NCBI GenBank assembly: GCA_031262205.1
Contig: JAISID010000066.1
Location: 1 to 18,903, forward strand
Direction: 5' to 3'
Length of the DNA stretch: 18,903 nt
DNA from: Holosporales bacterium
GTDB lineage: Bacteria > Pseudomonadota > Alphaproteobacteria > RUG11792
The notes beneath the pieces were generated by a model, which ran no database searches, was not told the DNA's origin, and saw only the letters and a list, made by a program, of their open reading frames with translations. The position numbers and the translations under genes are program-made. Positions within the stretch are counted from its first letter, which is position 1; each line of letters opens with the position of its first letter. Below, piece by piece: positions 1-8,643 of this stretch.

Positions 1-1060
1 TATATATAGTCGTCGGCTTAACACTGTACATCGGTTCGTGTATAGAATATTTGATAAGGATAAGAAAATAGAGTTAATTTCATGTTGGGGACATTATGAG
101 TAATATAAGTACTCGGCTAGCGTCGTATATAATTCCCAAAATTTGGATATTGTTTAAAAAATCAACTAGACTAAATCGTTCGCGCATTTTTATATACTTA
201 TATATCGGCTATCCTCATATGTATTTTCCAGATTAAAAGATAGGTATCATTTCCTCGCATCCTGTAAATAGCGGTTGTATACGAGAAATACCGCTGAAAT
301 AAACTATAAACCGTCGCCGATCAGAATTGCCTAGCTGTAAGCGAGATATTTAGGATGTTAAGAGATTATTTGCCTATTCTTATATAGCTTCTATGTATAT
401 TTTCCCCATTATGAATTTAGCCGATGCTCTATAAACAACGACTGTATACCAGAAATATAGTTGAGGAGAAGTTGCGCTGCAGTTAATTGGAATTGATGGT
501 TACATAGAACGTTAAAGTATAACTGTTCGGGATCATCCCCTTACGCGTAGTAATGATCTTAAAGTACAGTCTTATGAATAGATTACTTTAAACATACTTG
601 TAAATTCTTAAAAACTCCCAAAGTATATCTTTTATACAAATTATAATTTGCATGTTAGGAGATAATCCCCTATTTTTATACGATTACTAACCTATTTCTT
701 AAGGAATTATCCCCTACGTCCCACACAAAACACTAGAATTGATAGTTGCAAATGAGATTTTTAGAACATTAAAGTATGATTCTTTATTTATTCATCTCTC
801 CTATAAATATACTCCCATATATGCAAAACTTGCTGTTAAAAATACGGGAAATTGGTCATTGGAGTACAGTAATAATCTTAAAGTATGATCCAACTTCTAT
901 AAAAGTTTTGAGAATAATCCCCTGATGTCCTGCGAGCAAGATTTGTACGCAAAAAATAAGACCAAAAAGAATAAGTTGTCGCTAAGTTTCCAACAAGAAA
1001 TTAATTACGAATGAAACGTACGGGGTGTCAGGGTATGATTCCCAAAGTTTTTTACAAACA
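1..1060. other. Gene-free region filled with decayed intergenic repeats
   Basis: I see no convincing coding sequence here. The stretch is AT-rich and built from degenerate copies of short modules that recur elsewhere in the window. One module begins CCGTCGC, continues with a form of AATTGATAGTTGC and ends GTTAAAGTATGATTCCC; recognisable pieces lie near 309-373, 485-520, 728-775 and 970-1040, and again near 13260-13330. A second short motif of the type ATAATCCCCT recurs near 660, 700 and 911. A first, weak copy of the start of the later tandem duplication is visible near 581-640. None of this resembles an insertion sequence: there is no transposase and no clear terminal inverted repeat. Confidence 0.6.
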
Positions 1061-1310
1061 GATTACTTCAAACATACTTATAAGACGTCAAAAACTTGAA
1101 CAATATACCTTTTTACGGCATGTCATGAGATAATTCCCTAAAAAAACGCCTTCATAAGAGGTAGAAAAACTCCGTCCCAGTCTCTCTACCTCCTTAATAA
1201 AACCTCGTATTTCAAACGTTCTTATCTAGTTACTTAACCTTAGCGACGCTATCAAGCGCTTCTTCTGTTTTAGTTAGCTGCTGCGCTAAAGTTTCTATTT
1301 TTGTTCTTAG
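1061..1310. repeat. Tandem duplication, distal copy A
   Basis: This block is about 250 bp and matches 1385-1637 over its whole length, at roughly 85-90% identity by eye, with small indels. The period is about 325 bp. It contains a copy of the last 24 codons of the neighbouring large gene, its stop codon and the hairpin that follows (arms 1158-1164 and 1186-1192). The sharpest conservation runs from the hairpin through the stop codon, including the shared ACCTCGTATTTCAAACG segment. Confidence 0.9.
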
Positions 1311-1316
1311 AAAGTT
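1230..1316 (-). pseudogene. Orphan 3' fragment of the large secreted-protein gene
   Basis: Read on the minus strand, this segment ends KIETLAQQLTKTEEALDSVA plus KVK and a TAA stop at 1230-1232. It is nearly identical to the C-terminus of the 811-residue protein, which has VRQ where the fragment has AQQ. There is no start codon and an in-frame TAA lies just upstream of the homologous part, so it cannot be a gene by itself. It arose by the tandem duplication that also copied the terminator hairpin. The reading frame of the copied part is intact, which allows either a recent event or occasional recombination with the parent gene. Confidence 0.85.
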
Positions 1317-1384
1317 TTATGGAATTTCAGAAGGAGTTACAACAAAGCGTTTATTCTTGTTTATGAATAGTATTGGATAAAACG

Positions 1385-1637
1385 GATTACTCCAAATATT
1401 CCTATAAGTCGTCAAAGACTTGAACAATATACCTTTTTACGGCATGTCATGAAGATAATTCCCTAAAATATAACGCCTTCATAAGAGGTAGAAAAACCCC
1501 GTCTCAGTCTCTCTACCTCCTTAATAAAACCTCGTATTTCAAACGTTCTTATCTAGTTACTTAACCTTAGCGACGCTATCAAGCGCTTCTTCGGTTTTAG
1601 TTAACTGTCGCACTAAAGTTTCTATTTTAGTTCCTAG
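1385..1637. repeat. Tandem duplication, gene-proximal copy B
   Basis: This is the second unit of the duplication described at 1061-1310. It overlaps the last 27 codons of the large secreted-protein gene and its 3' flank, so it is probably the parental copy. Confidence 0.9.
1485..1519 (-). terminator. Stem-loop downstream of the large secreted-protein gene
   Basis: GAGGTAG (1485-1491) pairs with CTACCTC (1513-1519) around a 21-nt loop. About four more A-T pairs follow beyond a bulged C. It starts 37 nt after the stop codon of the gene read toward it, and the same stem is kept in the duplicated copy (1158-1192) while the loop differs. There is no clear U-tract after the stem, so it is a probable terminator or 3'-end stabiliser, not a textbook intrinsic terminator. 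Confidence 0.45.
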
Positions 1638-3992
1638 AGCTTTAGTATCCGAATGGCCCGACGTATCCGTTTGCGAGGGAGCCAAACCCGCGCCCGCGGT
1701 CGATCCCGTCGTAGCGGCGGTTCCGTCAGCCTTAGCATCTGCTTTTTCTACTGTCGGCGCGCTTGCAATCGAACTTACTTTATCTTCAGTCTTAGGCGTT
1801 TCGGCGCTGGAAGGTTGCGACGCGACAGACGCGACATGGGCTTCCGAAGCTACTGCCTCCGCTTTCGGAGCGTTTTCTCCAACCGCTTCAACTGAAGAAG
1901 GTTTAGCCGCAGGCAAAGCCGTTTCCGAAACGGCGGCTGTAGAAGTTGAAGAACCTTCTATTTTGCTTTCCGAAGCTGCAACCGTTTCTTTTTGCTCGCC
2001 GACTTTCTCCATGGAAGCGCTATTCTCAGCCGAAGGAGCCGCAGGCGCGTTTTCTTTATTCGCATCGGCGACAACCGGAATCTTCTGCGCTTCGCCGCCT
2101 GGAGAGCTAGCCGTCGGAGCCTGTTGCGAGACTTCCTCCCCTTGACTTATAACTGTCTTAGGCGTTTCTATGTTAGAAGCCGGAGTCGCAACGGCGGAAG
2201 CCTCTGTCGGCGGAACGATTCCCATCCCTGAAGCGCTCGTGCCGACAGCTTCAGCCGAGGCAACCTCGAGCGTTTTCGCAGTCGCTACATCCTTTTGTTC
2301 GTCGACTTTAGGAGATTCAGTGCTAGAAACTGGCGATACCGCAGTAGAATCCTTCGAAGCGGCGGCTCCTGCATTAGAAACGTCGGGACTGCTTGTCGTC
2401 CCCGCTGGTTCGGCTAAAGGAGCGTCCGCAGTTTTGGGCAAAGGTTCCTCTTTAGTTATAGACGGAGAAGGCGTCGGCTCAGCTGCAGAAGCATTTGCCG
2501 TTCCTACGTTAGCTACAGGATTCCCGCTAACGTTCCCCAAAGACGCGACGGCGGGAGTCGAGTTTTCTACAACGGCTGGCGTCTGTTCGGTTTGTTTTAC
2601 GGTCTCTTGACTGGAAGTTCCCGCTTGTTGAGCCGCGCCTGAAACGCTTACAGCCTCGGCTGCGGACGCGCCGCTAGAACCTTTATCGGCCAAAGCGTCT
2701 ACTTTCTTTTCCAATCTACTTTGATCTTTCAATTCTACATCCTGAGCTTTTAGCAACGCGCTTAATTTCGCATTTATCTCGCTAAGTTGTCCCGCTGTGG
2801 CAATTCCCTCTGGATCGTCTGGTTTCTCTTCAACTGCGGCGGCCGCCTTTTGCAAATCCGCGTGCGCTTGTTGTTTCTCGGAAAACGTAGCTCCATCCCC
2901 TGCTTGACCTACGCCGTCGGCAGCGCTTCCTGAAGAATCGTCTATAGAACCTTCGCTCGCGCTACTCTTTGGAGCGTCCGTTTGCTGAGAAGCTAATTCC
3001 CTTTCATACTCTGGATTTGGAATTTCTCTTCCCTCGGGGTCTTTTATTACAGGAGAAATTTCTTTTCCATCCGCCCCCACAAGCGCTTTACGTTCGCCGT
3101 CTTTTGAAACTAAAGCGTCCGCGTCTTTATCGCCTCCTCCGGTTTTCCCTTCCAACGCATCTCTTAACCCCGCAATTTCTAATGTTAAAGTATCCACTTT
3201 CTCGTTAAGTTCTTCAGTTTTTTGATCGGCGGACTTCGCCGCAATCGCGGCTTCTTCAGCAGCTTTAGTTTCGGCTTTAAGCCTCTCTTCAGCTTCGCTC
3301 GTTATACGTTCCGCCGCGTCTTCCACAGGCGTTTCCTTTTTAGTTTTCTTAACTTTTTTACGTTTGTAAATAGCGTTTCCGTATTCGTCCTTTTCGCCGG
3401 TATCAACCCATCTAACATTGCCCTCTATCGAATGTTTTTGCAATAAAATCGGAGGAGCTGGCGGTATGTCTTCAATAGACGAAGCCGGTTGTTTAAAAAG
3501 CTCTTTCTCCAGTCCGTCATCCTCTACGAAAGTTTCAGCTTGACCTGTCGTTTCCGGTTCCTTGAGCAGTTCCTGCGTATTAGCTTCATCGTTAAAAGCA
3601 GCCGCAGGCGCTTGAGCGGCAACGTCTTGCTGTCCTGGTTCTTCCAATTTTGCCGCTTCTTTAGACTCTGAAGCCGCGACGGGAGGAAGCGATGAAGGAG
3701 GAATCATTCCGCCGGCTTCATTTCCAGCAGGAACTGTCGCTTCCGACGGAGCCGGCATAGGATAAGCTGGTTGTCCCGCTTCTTTATTAAACATCGCTTG
3801 CATGTCGGCAGCGTTATCAATTGGAGTTTCCGCAGGAACGCCTTGCCCTTCCCGCCCTACGGGAGCGGCTAGAGACGGAGTCGCCGCGACGTTCATATTC
3901 GCTGGTTCCGAGGGAGCCTCTCCTGCTAAAACAACATTTGTCCCCCAAATAAAAGGAGCAAGACAAACAAATAACAGTTTCTTCCTTATCAT
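1557..3992 (-). CDS. Secreted low-complexity coiled-coil protein, function unknown
   Basis: This 811-residue protein is not recognised. It starts at ATG 3992, preceded by AGAGGTG at a good distance; a TTG five codons upstream is less likely. Residues 1-23 form a Sec signal peptide (basic start, hydrophobic core, VLA cleavage site before GEA). The rest is rich in Ala, Ser, Glu, Pro, Thr, Val and Lys, and I find no cysteine after the signal peptide. A short ordered-looking patch with aromatic and basic residues (about 194-220: RWVDTGEKDEYGN, then a Lys/Arg run) precedes an alpha-helical coiled coil (about 223-280). A second coiled coil spans about 403-437 and a third amphipathic helix ends the protein (about 787-808). 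Most of 440-785 is repetitive Ala/Ser/Pro/Glu sequence. The gene is visibly richer in G+C than its surroundings. It could be a surface or periplasmic spacer protein or a secreted effector. Its 3' end is duplicated downstream. Confidence 0.85.
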   Translation of the reverse strand: MIRKKLLFVCLAPFIWGTNVVLAGEAPSEPANMNVAATPSLAAPVGREGQGVPAETPIDNAADMQAMFNKEAGQPAYPMPAPSEATVPAGNEAGGMIPPSSLPPVAASESKEAAKLEEPGQQDVAAQAPAAAFNDEANTQELLKEPETTGQAETFVEDDGLEKELFKQPASSIEDIPPAPPILLQKHSIEGNVRWVDTGEKDEYGNAIYKRKKVKKTKKETPVEDAAERITSEAEERLKAETKAAEEAAIAAKSADQKTEELNEKVDTLTLEIAGLRDALEGKTGGGDKDADALVSKDGERKALVGADGKEISPVIKDPEGREIPNPEYERELASQQTDAPKSSASEGSIDDSSGSAADGVGQAGDGATFSEKQQAHADLQKAAAAVEEKPDDPEGIATAGQLSEINAKLSALLKAQDVELKDQSRLEKKVDALADKGSSGASAAEAVSVSGAAQQAGTSSQETVKQTEQTPAVVENSTPAVASLGNVSGNPVANVGTANASAAEPTPSPSITKEEPLPKTADAPLAEPAGTTSSPDVSNAGAAASKDSTAVSPVSSTESPKVDEQKDVATAKTLEVASAEAVGTSASGMGIVPPTEASAVATPASNIETPKTVISQGEEVSQQAPTASSPGGEAQKIPVVADANKENAPAAPSAENSASMEKVGEQKETVAASESKIEGSSTSTAAVSETALPAAKPSSVEAVGENAPKAEAVASEAHVASVASQPSSAETPKTEDKVSSIASAPTVEKADAKADGTAATTGSTAGAGLAPSQTDTSGHSDTKALGTKIETLVRQLTKTEEALDSVAKVK

Positions 3993-4509
3993 AAAAACAC
4001 CTCTCAATAATTTTCTGCGGGACTCGACATTCCGCTATTTATGTATTTATTTTGAAGAAAAAAGATTAAAATTTTGTTAACTCATCTAGAATTTTTCAAA
4101 ATATCTAGTGAAAAAATCAAAACGGTAATTTAAAGAACACATATTTAATTCAAAAACATTATCATTAACATCTTTATAAAACTTGGGAAGCGCGTCCCAT
4201 GACGCGCTAGTAATGATCTTTAAAGTACGACTTTATAAAAGCCGACGGAAGCTCCAGCGACGAATTTCAAGGCGATTCTCTAAAACTTAGGATTGCCTCC
4301 CCAACATTTTATAAGCAGTTATTTGCATATGAGAGACGCAGCGAAAATATTGCCGATAGAAAAGTCGGTCGCAAATGAAATTTCCAGGCTGTTAACGAAG
4401 GATTCCAAAACTTTATATAAAAGGATTAAATTTCTTAGGAATCATCTCCAAATAACGACTGTATACGAAACCCAACAAAAATAAGCGTAACCGCCGCGAT
4501 TAAGGATTC
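3993..4509. other. Noncoding gap with dispersed repeat pieces
   Basis: No gene is supported here. The first part should hold the promoter of the minus-strand gene to its left, but I see no clear -35/-10 pair. From about 4200 onward it is built of the same repeat pieces as the left end of the window: ATCTTTAAAGTACGACTTTA near 4215, the CGCAAATGAAATTTCC module near 4370, GGAATCATCTCC near 4438 and a piece resembling CGACTGTATACGA near 4455. A short 5-bp inverted repeat (TTAAG/CTTAA, near 4499-4512) sits at the 3' end of the AmpG-like gene. Confidence 0.5.
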
Positions 4510-5784
4510 TTAATTTTTTTCCTTCTCATATCTTCTATAAAATAATCTCGAACATGAAAAAAGCCCAGGAATACAAGAGATAAGACAAACAATATACATC
4601 GCTGTCCAAGAAAAGGAATTAACTATTTCTCCGCCCATACTATAAGACAACACTCTAATTGCCGATCCAACGGAAAGCATCATTGTGTATATGTTAACGT
4701 CTCCGTTTGATCGTTCGGCAACAAACGTTCGAAAGACAACGTTTGAAAATCCAAATATCAAGGTTGAGATATTGATTAATAAAGCAAGATTCATAATGTC
4801 AATTTTATATAACGATAAGAAAATAAAAATAGAAGACGCAATGCACTGAGCGCCAAAAGATAATTTGATACATCTTTCGCTTCCTATTTTATAGACCGCC
4901 CATCCTCCAAGCGCTCCGCTAATCATCATGCAAAACAGTCCGGCAAGGAAGGAGATGTTTACAAAAAGCACCTTTCCAATCCCTAAAGAATACAGAAACA
5001 TTCCTTTCAAGCCGTTAATACAACTATCGGAAAATTTGAACGATATGAAAATAAATATTAATAAAAATACTCCATGCTTTTTAAAAAACTTAAAACATAC
5101 TTTGAAATAATCTGTTATTAAATAAAACGTATTTTGATCGCTCGTATTTTTTACCATCGGTTCAGACGGCTCAGACATAAATAATGTAGACGCAAGCGTA
5201 ATTAACGCCGCCCCCCCTATAATTAAATAAGACGTTTTCCAACCGATAGCGTTTGCCATATAAAATAAGCAAGCTCCGGATAAAATCATTCCTATTCTAA
5301 AACCTGCGCTTTCAACAGAAGTTACGATTCCAAGTTCTTTGCCTTCAAAAGAATTTAACATTACGTAAGCCCTTAATATATCTAGAACTGAAGTTGCAAT
5401 AACGGTAATGAAGATTACGACGCTCAATAATACTAAAGAACCGGCTTTTTCAAACAGACCAATAGACGAAAACCCAATTAACACAATAAACTGCGAGGCG
5501 TATAACATCGTTTTACAGACGCTAGCGCGAGAAGAAACTTTCTCAACTTTTTCAATTTTGTTCTTCAGAATTAGATTTTTTATAAAAGGAGACATTGCAA
5601 ATTTCCAGGAGTACGGAACGGTAACTAAAAGAATACGCGTTATCGTTGAAACGCAGACTCCTCTTTCAGACAACATAAACGAAATGGCTTGGCTTGTCCC
5701 AAGCAACACGATTCCATCCAATACAGAAGCAAAAAATAAGAATAAGATTACGGAGAAATTATTCCGAAAGATTTTTTGAGTCAT
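4510..5784 (-). CDS. MFS permease, AmpG-like (probable muropeptide transporter)
   Basis: This 424-residue inner-membrane protein has roughly 12 predicted hydrophobic segments, the usual size for AmpG. The N-terminal part carries the AmpG-type arrangement: a first helix, a SERGV segment, then VPYSWKFAMSPFIKN, corresponding to the conserved region that in AmpG reads like YxxKFLWSPLxDR. Between helices 8 and 9 there is GGWAVYKIGSERCIK, a degenerate MFS motif A. AmpG imports anhydro-muropeptides for peptidoglycan recycling, and reduced alphaproteobacteria often keep several diverged AmpG-like permeases whose substrates are unproven. The start ATG shares one base with the ftsA stop (TAATG) and has GGAG four bases upstream inside ftsA, so the two are almost certainly translated from one message. 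The family call is firm; the substrate is inferred. Confidence 0.75.
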   Translation of the reverse strand: MTQKIFRNNFSVILFLFFASVLDGIVLLGTSQAISFMLSERGVCVSTITRILLVTVPYSWKFAMSPFIKNLILKNKIEKVEKVSSRASVCKTMLYASQFIVLIGFSSIGLFEKAGSLVLLSVVIFITVIATSVLDILRAYVMLNSFEGKELGIVTSVESAGFRIGMILSGACLFYMANAIGWKTSYLIIGGAALITLASTLFMSEPSEPMVKNTSDQNTFYLITDYFKVCFKFFKKHGVFLLIFIFISFKFSDSCINGLKGMFLYSLGIGKVLFVNISFLAGLFCMMISGALGGWAVYKIGSERCIKLSFGAQCIASSIFIFLSLYKIDIMNLALLINISTLIFGFSNVVFRTFVAERSNGDVNIYTMMLSVGSAIRVLSYSMGGEIVNSFSWTAMYIVCLISCIPGLFSCSRLFYRRYEKEKN

Positions 5785-7067
5785 TAAACTCCACGTTTAA
5801 ACCAAGTAATAATCTTCTGCCATAAAGATTCCTCGCCCCCAGTTAGAACTCTATTTGGAAAATCCCCAAGATAATACGTTGCGGCTCCCGCGACGCTAGC
5901 AAACGACGCCGTCCTCACAAAATCGTGAGAACCGACTACGCCGAGCGGTTTTCCCAATCTGACCGAAACGTCGCCAAACAATTTTTTAAACTTTATAAAC
6001 TCGCTAAGACCAGACAGTAAACTTCCGCCTCCCGTTACGACTATTCGTTGGTATAACAACCTATCCGCTCCGCATTTACGAATATGATCTTGGGCTAAGG
6101 ACAGAATCTCGTAAAGTCTGGTAGAGATTATTTGGTCAAGCATTCCTTTTGAAATGTTCTGGATATGTTCTTCTCCATATTCGTCGACTCTCGAAACGAG
6201 GATCGACTCTTCTTCCATCAAAATTCCTCCTGAAACTCCATGCAATGTTTTAAGCCTTTCCGCATTTGGTTTCGTCGTTCTTAAAACCGTAGCTATGTCG
6301 TTTGTTATATTTTGACTGCCGATTGGAATAAAACCTAGATACAGCGGCGTGTCTTCGTAAAAGCAAGCGATTGAAGTAATCGCTCCGCCTATATCGATTA
6401 ACGTCGCTCCCGATTTTATTTCATCCTCAAGCAAAACCGATAAAGCCGAGGCGTACGTTGAAGATATAAATCCTATAACCTCTATGTTGTTTCTATTTAA
6501 ACAATTAGTCAGATTTTTTATAAGAGAAGATTGGGCGGTTATAATATGAAACTTCGCGGACAATGTTTTTCCAACCATTCCTATTGGATCAATTATGTCG
6601 CGAGCATCGTCGACCGAATAGGAAACGGGGAAAACATGAATAACTTCGTTTGAGCCGTCTATATACCTCGACGCGTCAAAATTGATAAGAGAGTTAATAT
6701 GAATATCGTCGATTGGAAGTTGACCGATATTAATCGACGCCTCCGCCGCATGCGACGAGAGCGCCCAAGACGGCAAAGCGACAAAAATTGATTTTATAGA
6801 TTTCTGAGCTTCTTTTTCAACCGTAGAAATCGTGTTTAATATTGATTCTTCAAGGTCTTCTAAATCTGTAATCGCTCCTTTTTTTATCCCTTTAGCGAGT
6901 TGATACCCCACGCCTAGAACTCTAATCTTCGAACTTACCCCTAAAAATTCTTCAGATTCCTTTTTCTCTTTTTTTATTATAGCGGCGCATATAGCGCTCG
7001 TTCCAAGATCAAGCGCGGCTACTTCTTTTTTTATATTAATTATTTTCCTAAGCAACCGCTTCCTCAT
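5784..7067 (-). CDS. ftsA: Cell division protein FtsA
   Basis: FtsA is the actin-like ATPase that ties FtsZ filaments to the membrane and recruits the late divisome. The 427-residue length is normal. The actin-fold nucleotide motifs are visible: phosphate-1 around 19-24 (LDLGTS), phosphate-2 around 221-230 (ATLIDIGGAI) and the adenosine motif at 343-353 (VVTGGGSLLSG). The 1C domain lies at about 57-140. The last 15 residues (SLWQKIITWFKRGV) form the amphipathic membrane-targeting helix, so the protein looks complete. The ATG at 7067 has no strong Shine-Dalgarno sequence. The gene lies 47 nt after the AI-2E-family gene and overlaps the next gene by one base. Neither ftsQ nor ftsZ is adjacent, unlike the usual alphaproteobacterial ftsQ-ftsA-ftsZ order. 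Confidence 0.95.
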   Translation of the reverse strand: MRKRLLRKIINIKKEVAALDLGTSAICAAIIKKEKKESEEFLGVSSKIRVLGVGYQLAKGIKKGAITDLEDLEESILNTISTVEKEAQKSIKSIFVALPSWALSSHAAEASINIGQLPIDDIHINSLINFDASRYIDGSNEVIHVFPVSYSVDDARDIIDPIGMVGKTLSAKFHIITAQSSLIKNLTNCLNRNNIEVIGFISSTYASALSVLLEDEIKSGATLIDIGGAITSIACFYEDTPLYLGFIPIGSQNITNDIATVLRTTKPNAERLKTLHGVSGGILMEEESILVSRVDEYGEEHIQNISKGMLDQIISTRLYEILSLAQDHIRKCGADRLLYQRIVVTGGGSLLSGLSEFIKFKKLFGDVSVRLGKPLGVVGSHDFVRTASFASVAGAATYYLGDFPNRVLTGGEESLWQKIITWFKRGV

Positions 7068-7114
7068 AAAAACCGCTAACGTTCACAATTATACTATAGG
7101 GAAATATTCTTAGT

Positions 7115-8167
7115 TTAACTATATTTTCTTATCGTCTCTTTGCAGACGGTCGATAAGATCACAGCCAAGGGCACGGAAATAAATATTCCCGCCACGCCCA
7201 AAATCGAAACGGTCGCGCATATGGAGAAGAGCAACCAAACCGGTTGAATACTAGTTTTTTTGCCTATTAATTTCGGCGTTATAAAATTTGAATCTATAAA
7301 CGGAATCACGACGAATAAACATGCAATCGCGACATATTGATAAGCGAACGTAAAATCGTCGAACGACATTACAAGCGACGTTAAAAATCCAAGAAACGCC
7401 CCGAAAAAAGGGGCTATTGAAAACACGCCTGAGAAGACCCCGCAAACTATAAATTCCTCCGTTCCTATCAGCATCAACCCTATCGTATAAATTATGGAAA
7501 GAATGACGCACACAAGCATCTGTCCTTTGATATACGCCGCGAGCTTGACATTGACAAGTTGAATTAAGGCCAACGTTGAATTAGACTCCATTCTTTCCAG
7601 TATAGATTTAGACGATTTTTCTATTTTGTCCCAGTCTCTCAAAAGATAGAAAGTTATAATCGGCGTCATAAAAACAAACATCACAATGTAAACGAGCTTT
7701 ATTCCCACGTTCATGAAATTCATCGCGTAATTCGGAAGGCTTGTTATCATTTCGGCTAAATACTTTTTGAACGAATATCCAACGTCAAAGGTCTTTTCAA
7801 TACCGCACATATTAGCGACGTCCCGAAGGACGTCGTCTATAAACCTAGGAAACGATTGCAAGAAACTCGGGAGATTCATAACGAGCGTAACTAACGCGCG
7901 TTTTAAAAGAGGTATAAAAAATATAGAAAAAAGGGAAATACCGGCGATTAATAAAATAATAATAATCCAGGCGGATATGGAACGCGAAACATGCAGCTTC
8001 TCAGAAATAATCTTTAAGGGAACGTGAAACGCATACGCCAATATTAACGCTATTACAAACGGAATGAGCCATTGTCCCATAGAATACAAGAGCAACAGAA
8101 GAACGCTTCCTAAAACAAAACCAATTACGAACTTTGATCGTCTTCCACTTTTATCTTGAAAAACCAA
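7115..8167 (-). CDS. AI-2E/PerM family membrane transporter
   Basis: This 350-residue polytopic membrane protein belongs to the AI-2E family exporters (PerM, YdiK, YhhT type). It has two N-terminal helices (about 12-50), a third near 60-85 with a long soluble segment after it, and the C-terminal helical bundle. Family hallmarks are YIKGQ, IAPFFGAFLG and the long signature from PFIDSNFITPKLIGKK through QPVWLLFSI and GIFISVPLAVI. Substrates of this family are mostly unknown; some members export signalling molecules or act as Na+/H+ antiporters. The start is uncertain: TTG at 8167 keeps the first transmembrane helix, but a GAGAGG sequence lies 20 nt upstream, too far for a normal ribosome site, and the ATGs further upstream are out of frame or meet a stop. 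It is probably co-transcribed with ftsA. Confidence 0.88.
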   Translation of the reverse strand: MVFQDKSGRRSKFVIGFVLGSVLLLLLYSMGQWLIPFVIALILAYAFHVPLKIISEKLHVSRSISAWIIIILLIAGISLFSIFFIPLLKRALVTLVMNLPSFLQSFPRFIDDVLRDVANMCGIEKTFDVGYSFKKYLAEMITSLPNYAMNFMNVGIKLVYIVMFVFMTPIITFYLLRDWDKIEKSSKSILERMESNSTLALIQLVNVKLAAYIKGQMLVCVILSIIYTIGLMLIGTEEFIVCGVFSGVFSIAPFFGAFLGFLTSLVMSFDDFTFAYQYVAIACLFVVIPFIDSNFITPKLIGKKTSIQPVWLLFSICATVSILGVAGIFISVPLAVILSTVCKETIRKYS

Positions 8168-8229
8168 ACGAACCGTCGTTAAGTAAACCTCTCGCGATAA
8201 TCATTCTATCATCTAGCCGCCGCATCCGT

Positions 8230-8643
8230 TCAAGTTTTATTAGCGAATAGCCTTATTCCGCAAATACAAAAAATACAAAAGAAAAACAACCATGGAATCC
8301 ATTTTTCAAGAGAAGTAAAGGCTACTCGCCTATCTTCTTTAATAAAATTCCCGCTCCCTCGCAAAAGGAGCAAAAGGAAAGCTCTTTTCCATTTCATTAA
8401 TTACTTTAAACTTTGCTTTATTTAGTTTTTTATAAGAATCAATTAACCTAAACCAAACGATATTAAAAAACAAATCGCCGATAATAATTACCCAAATATT
8501 TATAGACTTTAATGAATTAATACCGAAAACTGTAGAATTTAACAGGAAAAAAATTTATTCGTCTTCAATCTTATTTCAGAAATACGTTCGGCGCTTTTGA
8601 CAAACAGCTTATATATTTCCAGTTTTTGCTCTTCTTCGTTCAT
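8230..8643 (-). pseudogene. Broken RipA-like small membrane protein gene
   Basis: Three reading frames must be joined to recover one protein of about 138 residues. Frame 1 (8643-8539) reads MNEEEQKLEIYKLFVKSAER and continues to KTNKFFSC before a stop. At a run of seven T on the coding strand (8547-8553) one added base opens frame 2, with a hydrophobic stretch (NIWVIIIGDLFFNIVWF) followed by RLIDSYKKLNKAKFKVINEM and EKSFPFAPF, ending at TAA 8339-8341. A further one-base shift gives frame 3, with SLEKWIPWLFFFCIFCICGI, ending at TGA 8230-8232. The order (acidic N-terminus, AERIS..R..TN.FF, two hydrophobic segments, SYxxLNxAKFxVIxEMEK, EKWxPW) matches what I remember of proteins annotated as the RipA family of octameric membrane proteins. 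The ATG follows the TIR-gene stop directly (TAA-ATG), so the pair was translationally coupled. A homopolymer sequencing error could explain the first shift but not easily the second. Confidence 0.72.

Noticed and set aside
1653..2610. Several plus-strand open frames of 60-146 codons across the large minus-strand gene
   Set aside because: They are antisense shadows of a G+C-rich low-complexity gene; the minus-strand frame has a signal peptide, a ribosome site and coherent coiled coils.
4293..4484. Plus-strand 63-codon frame
   Set aside because: It is composed of dispersed intergenic repeat pieces that are not coding elsewhere and has no ribosome site.
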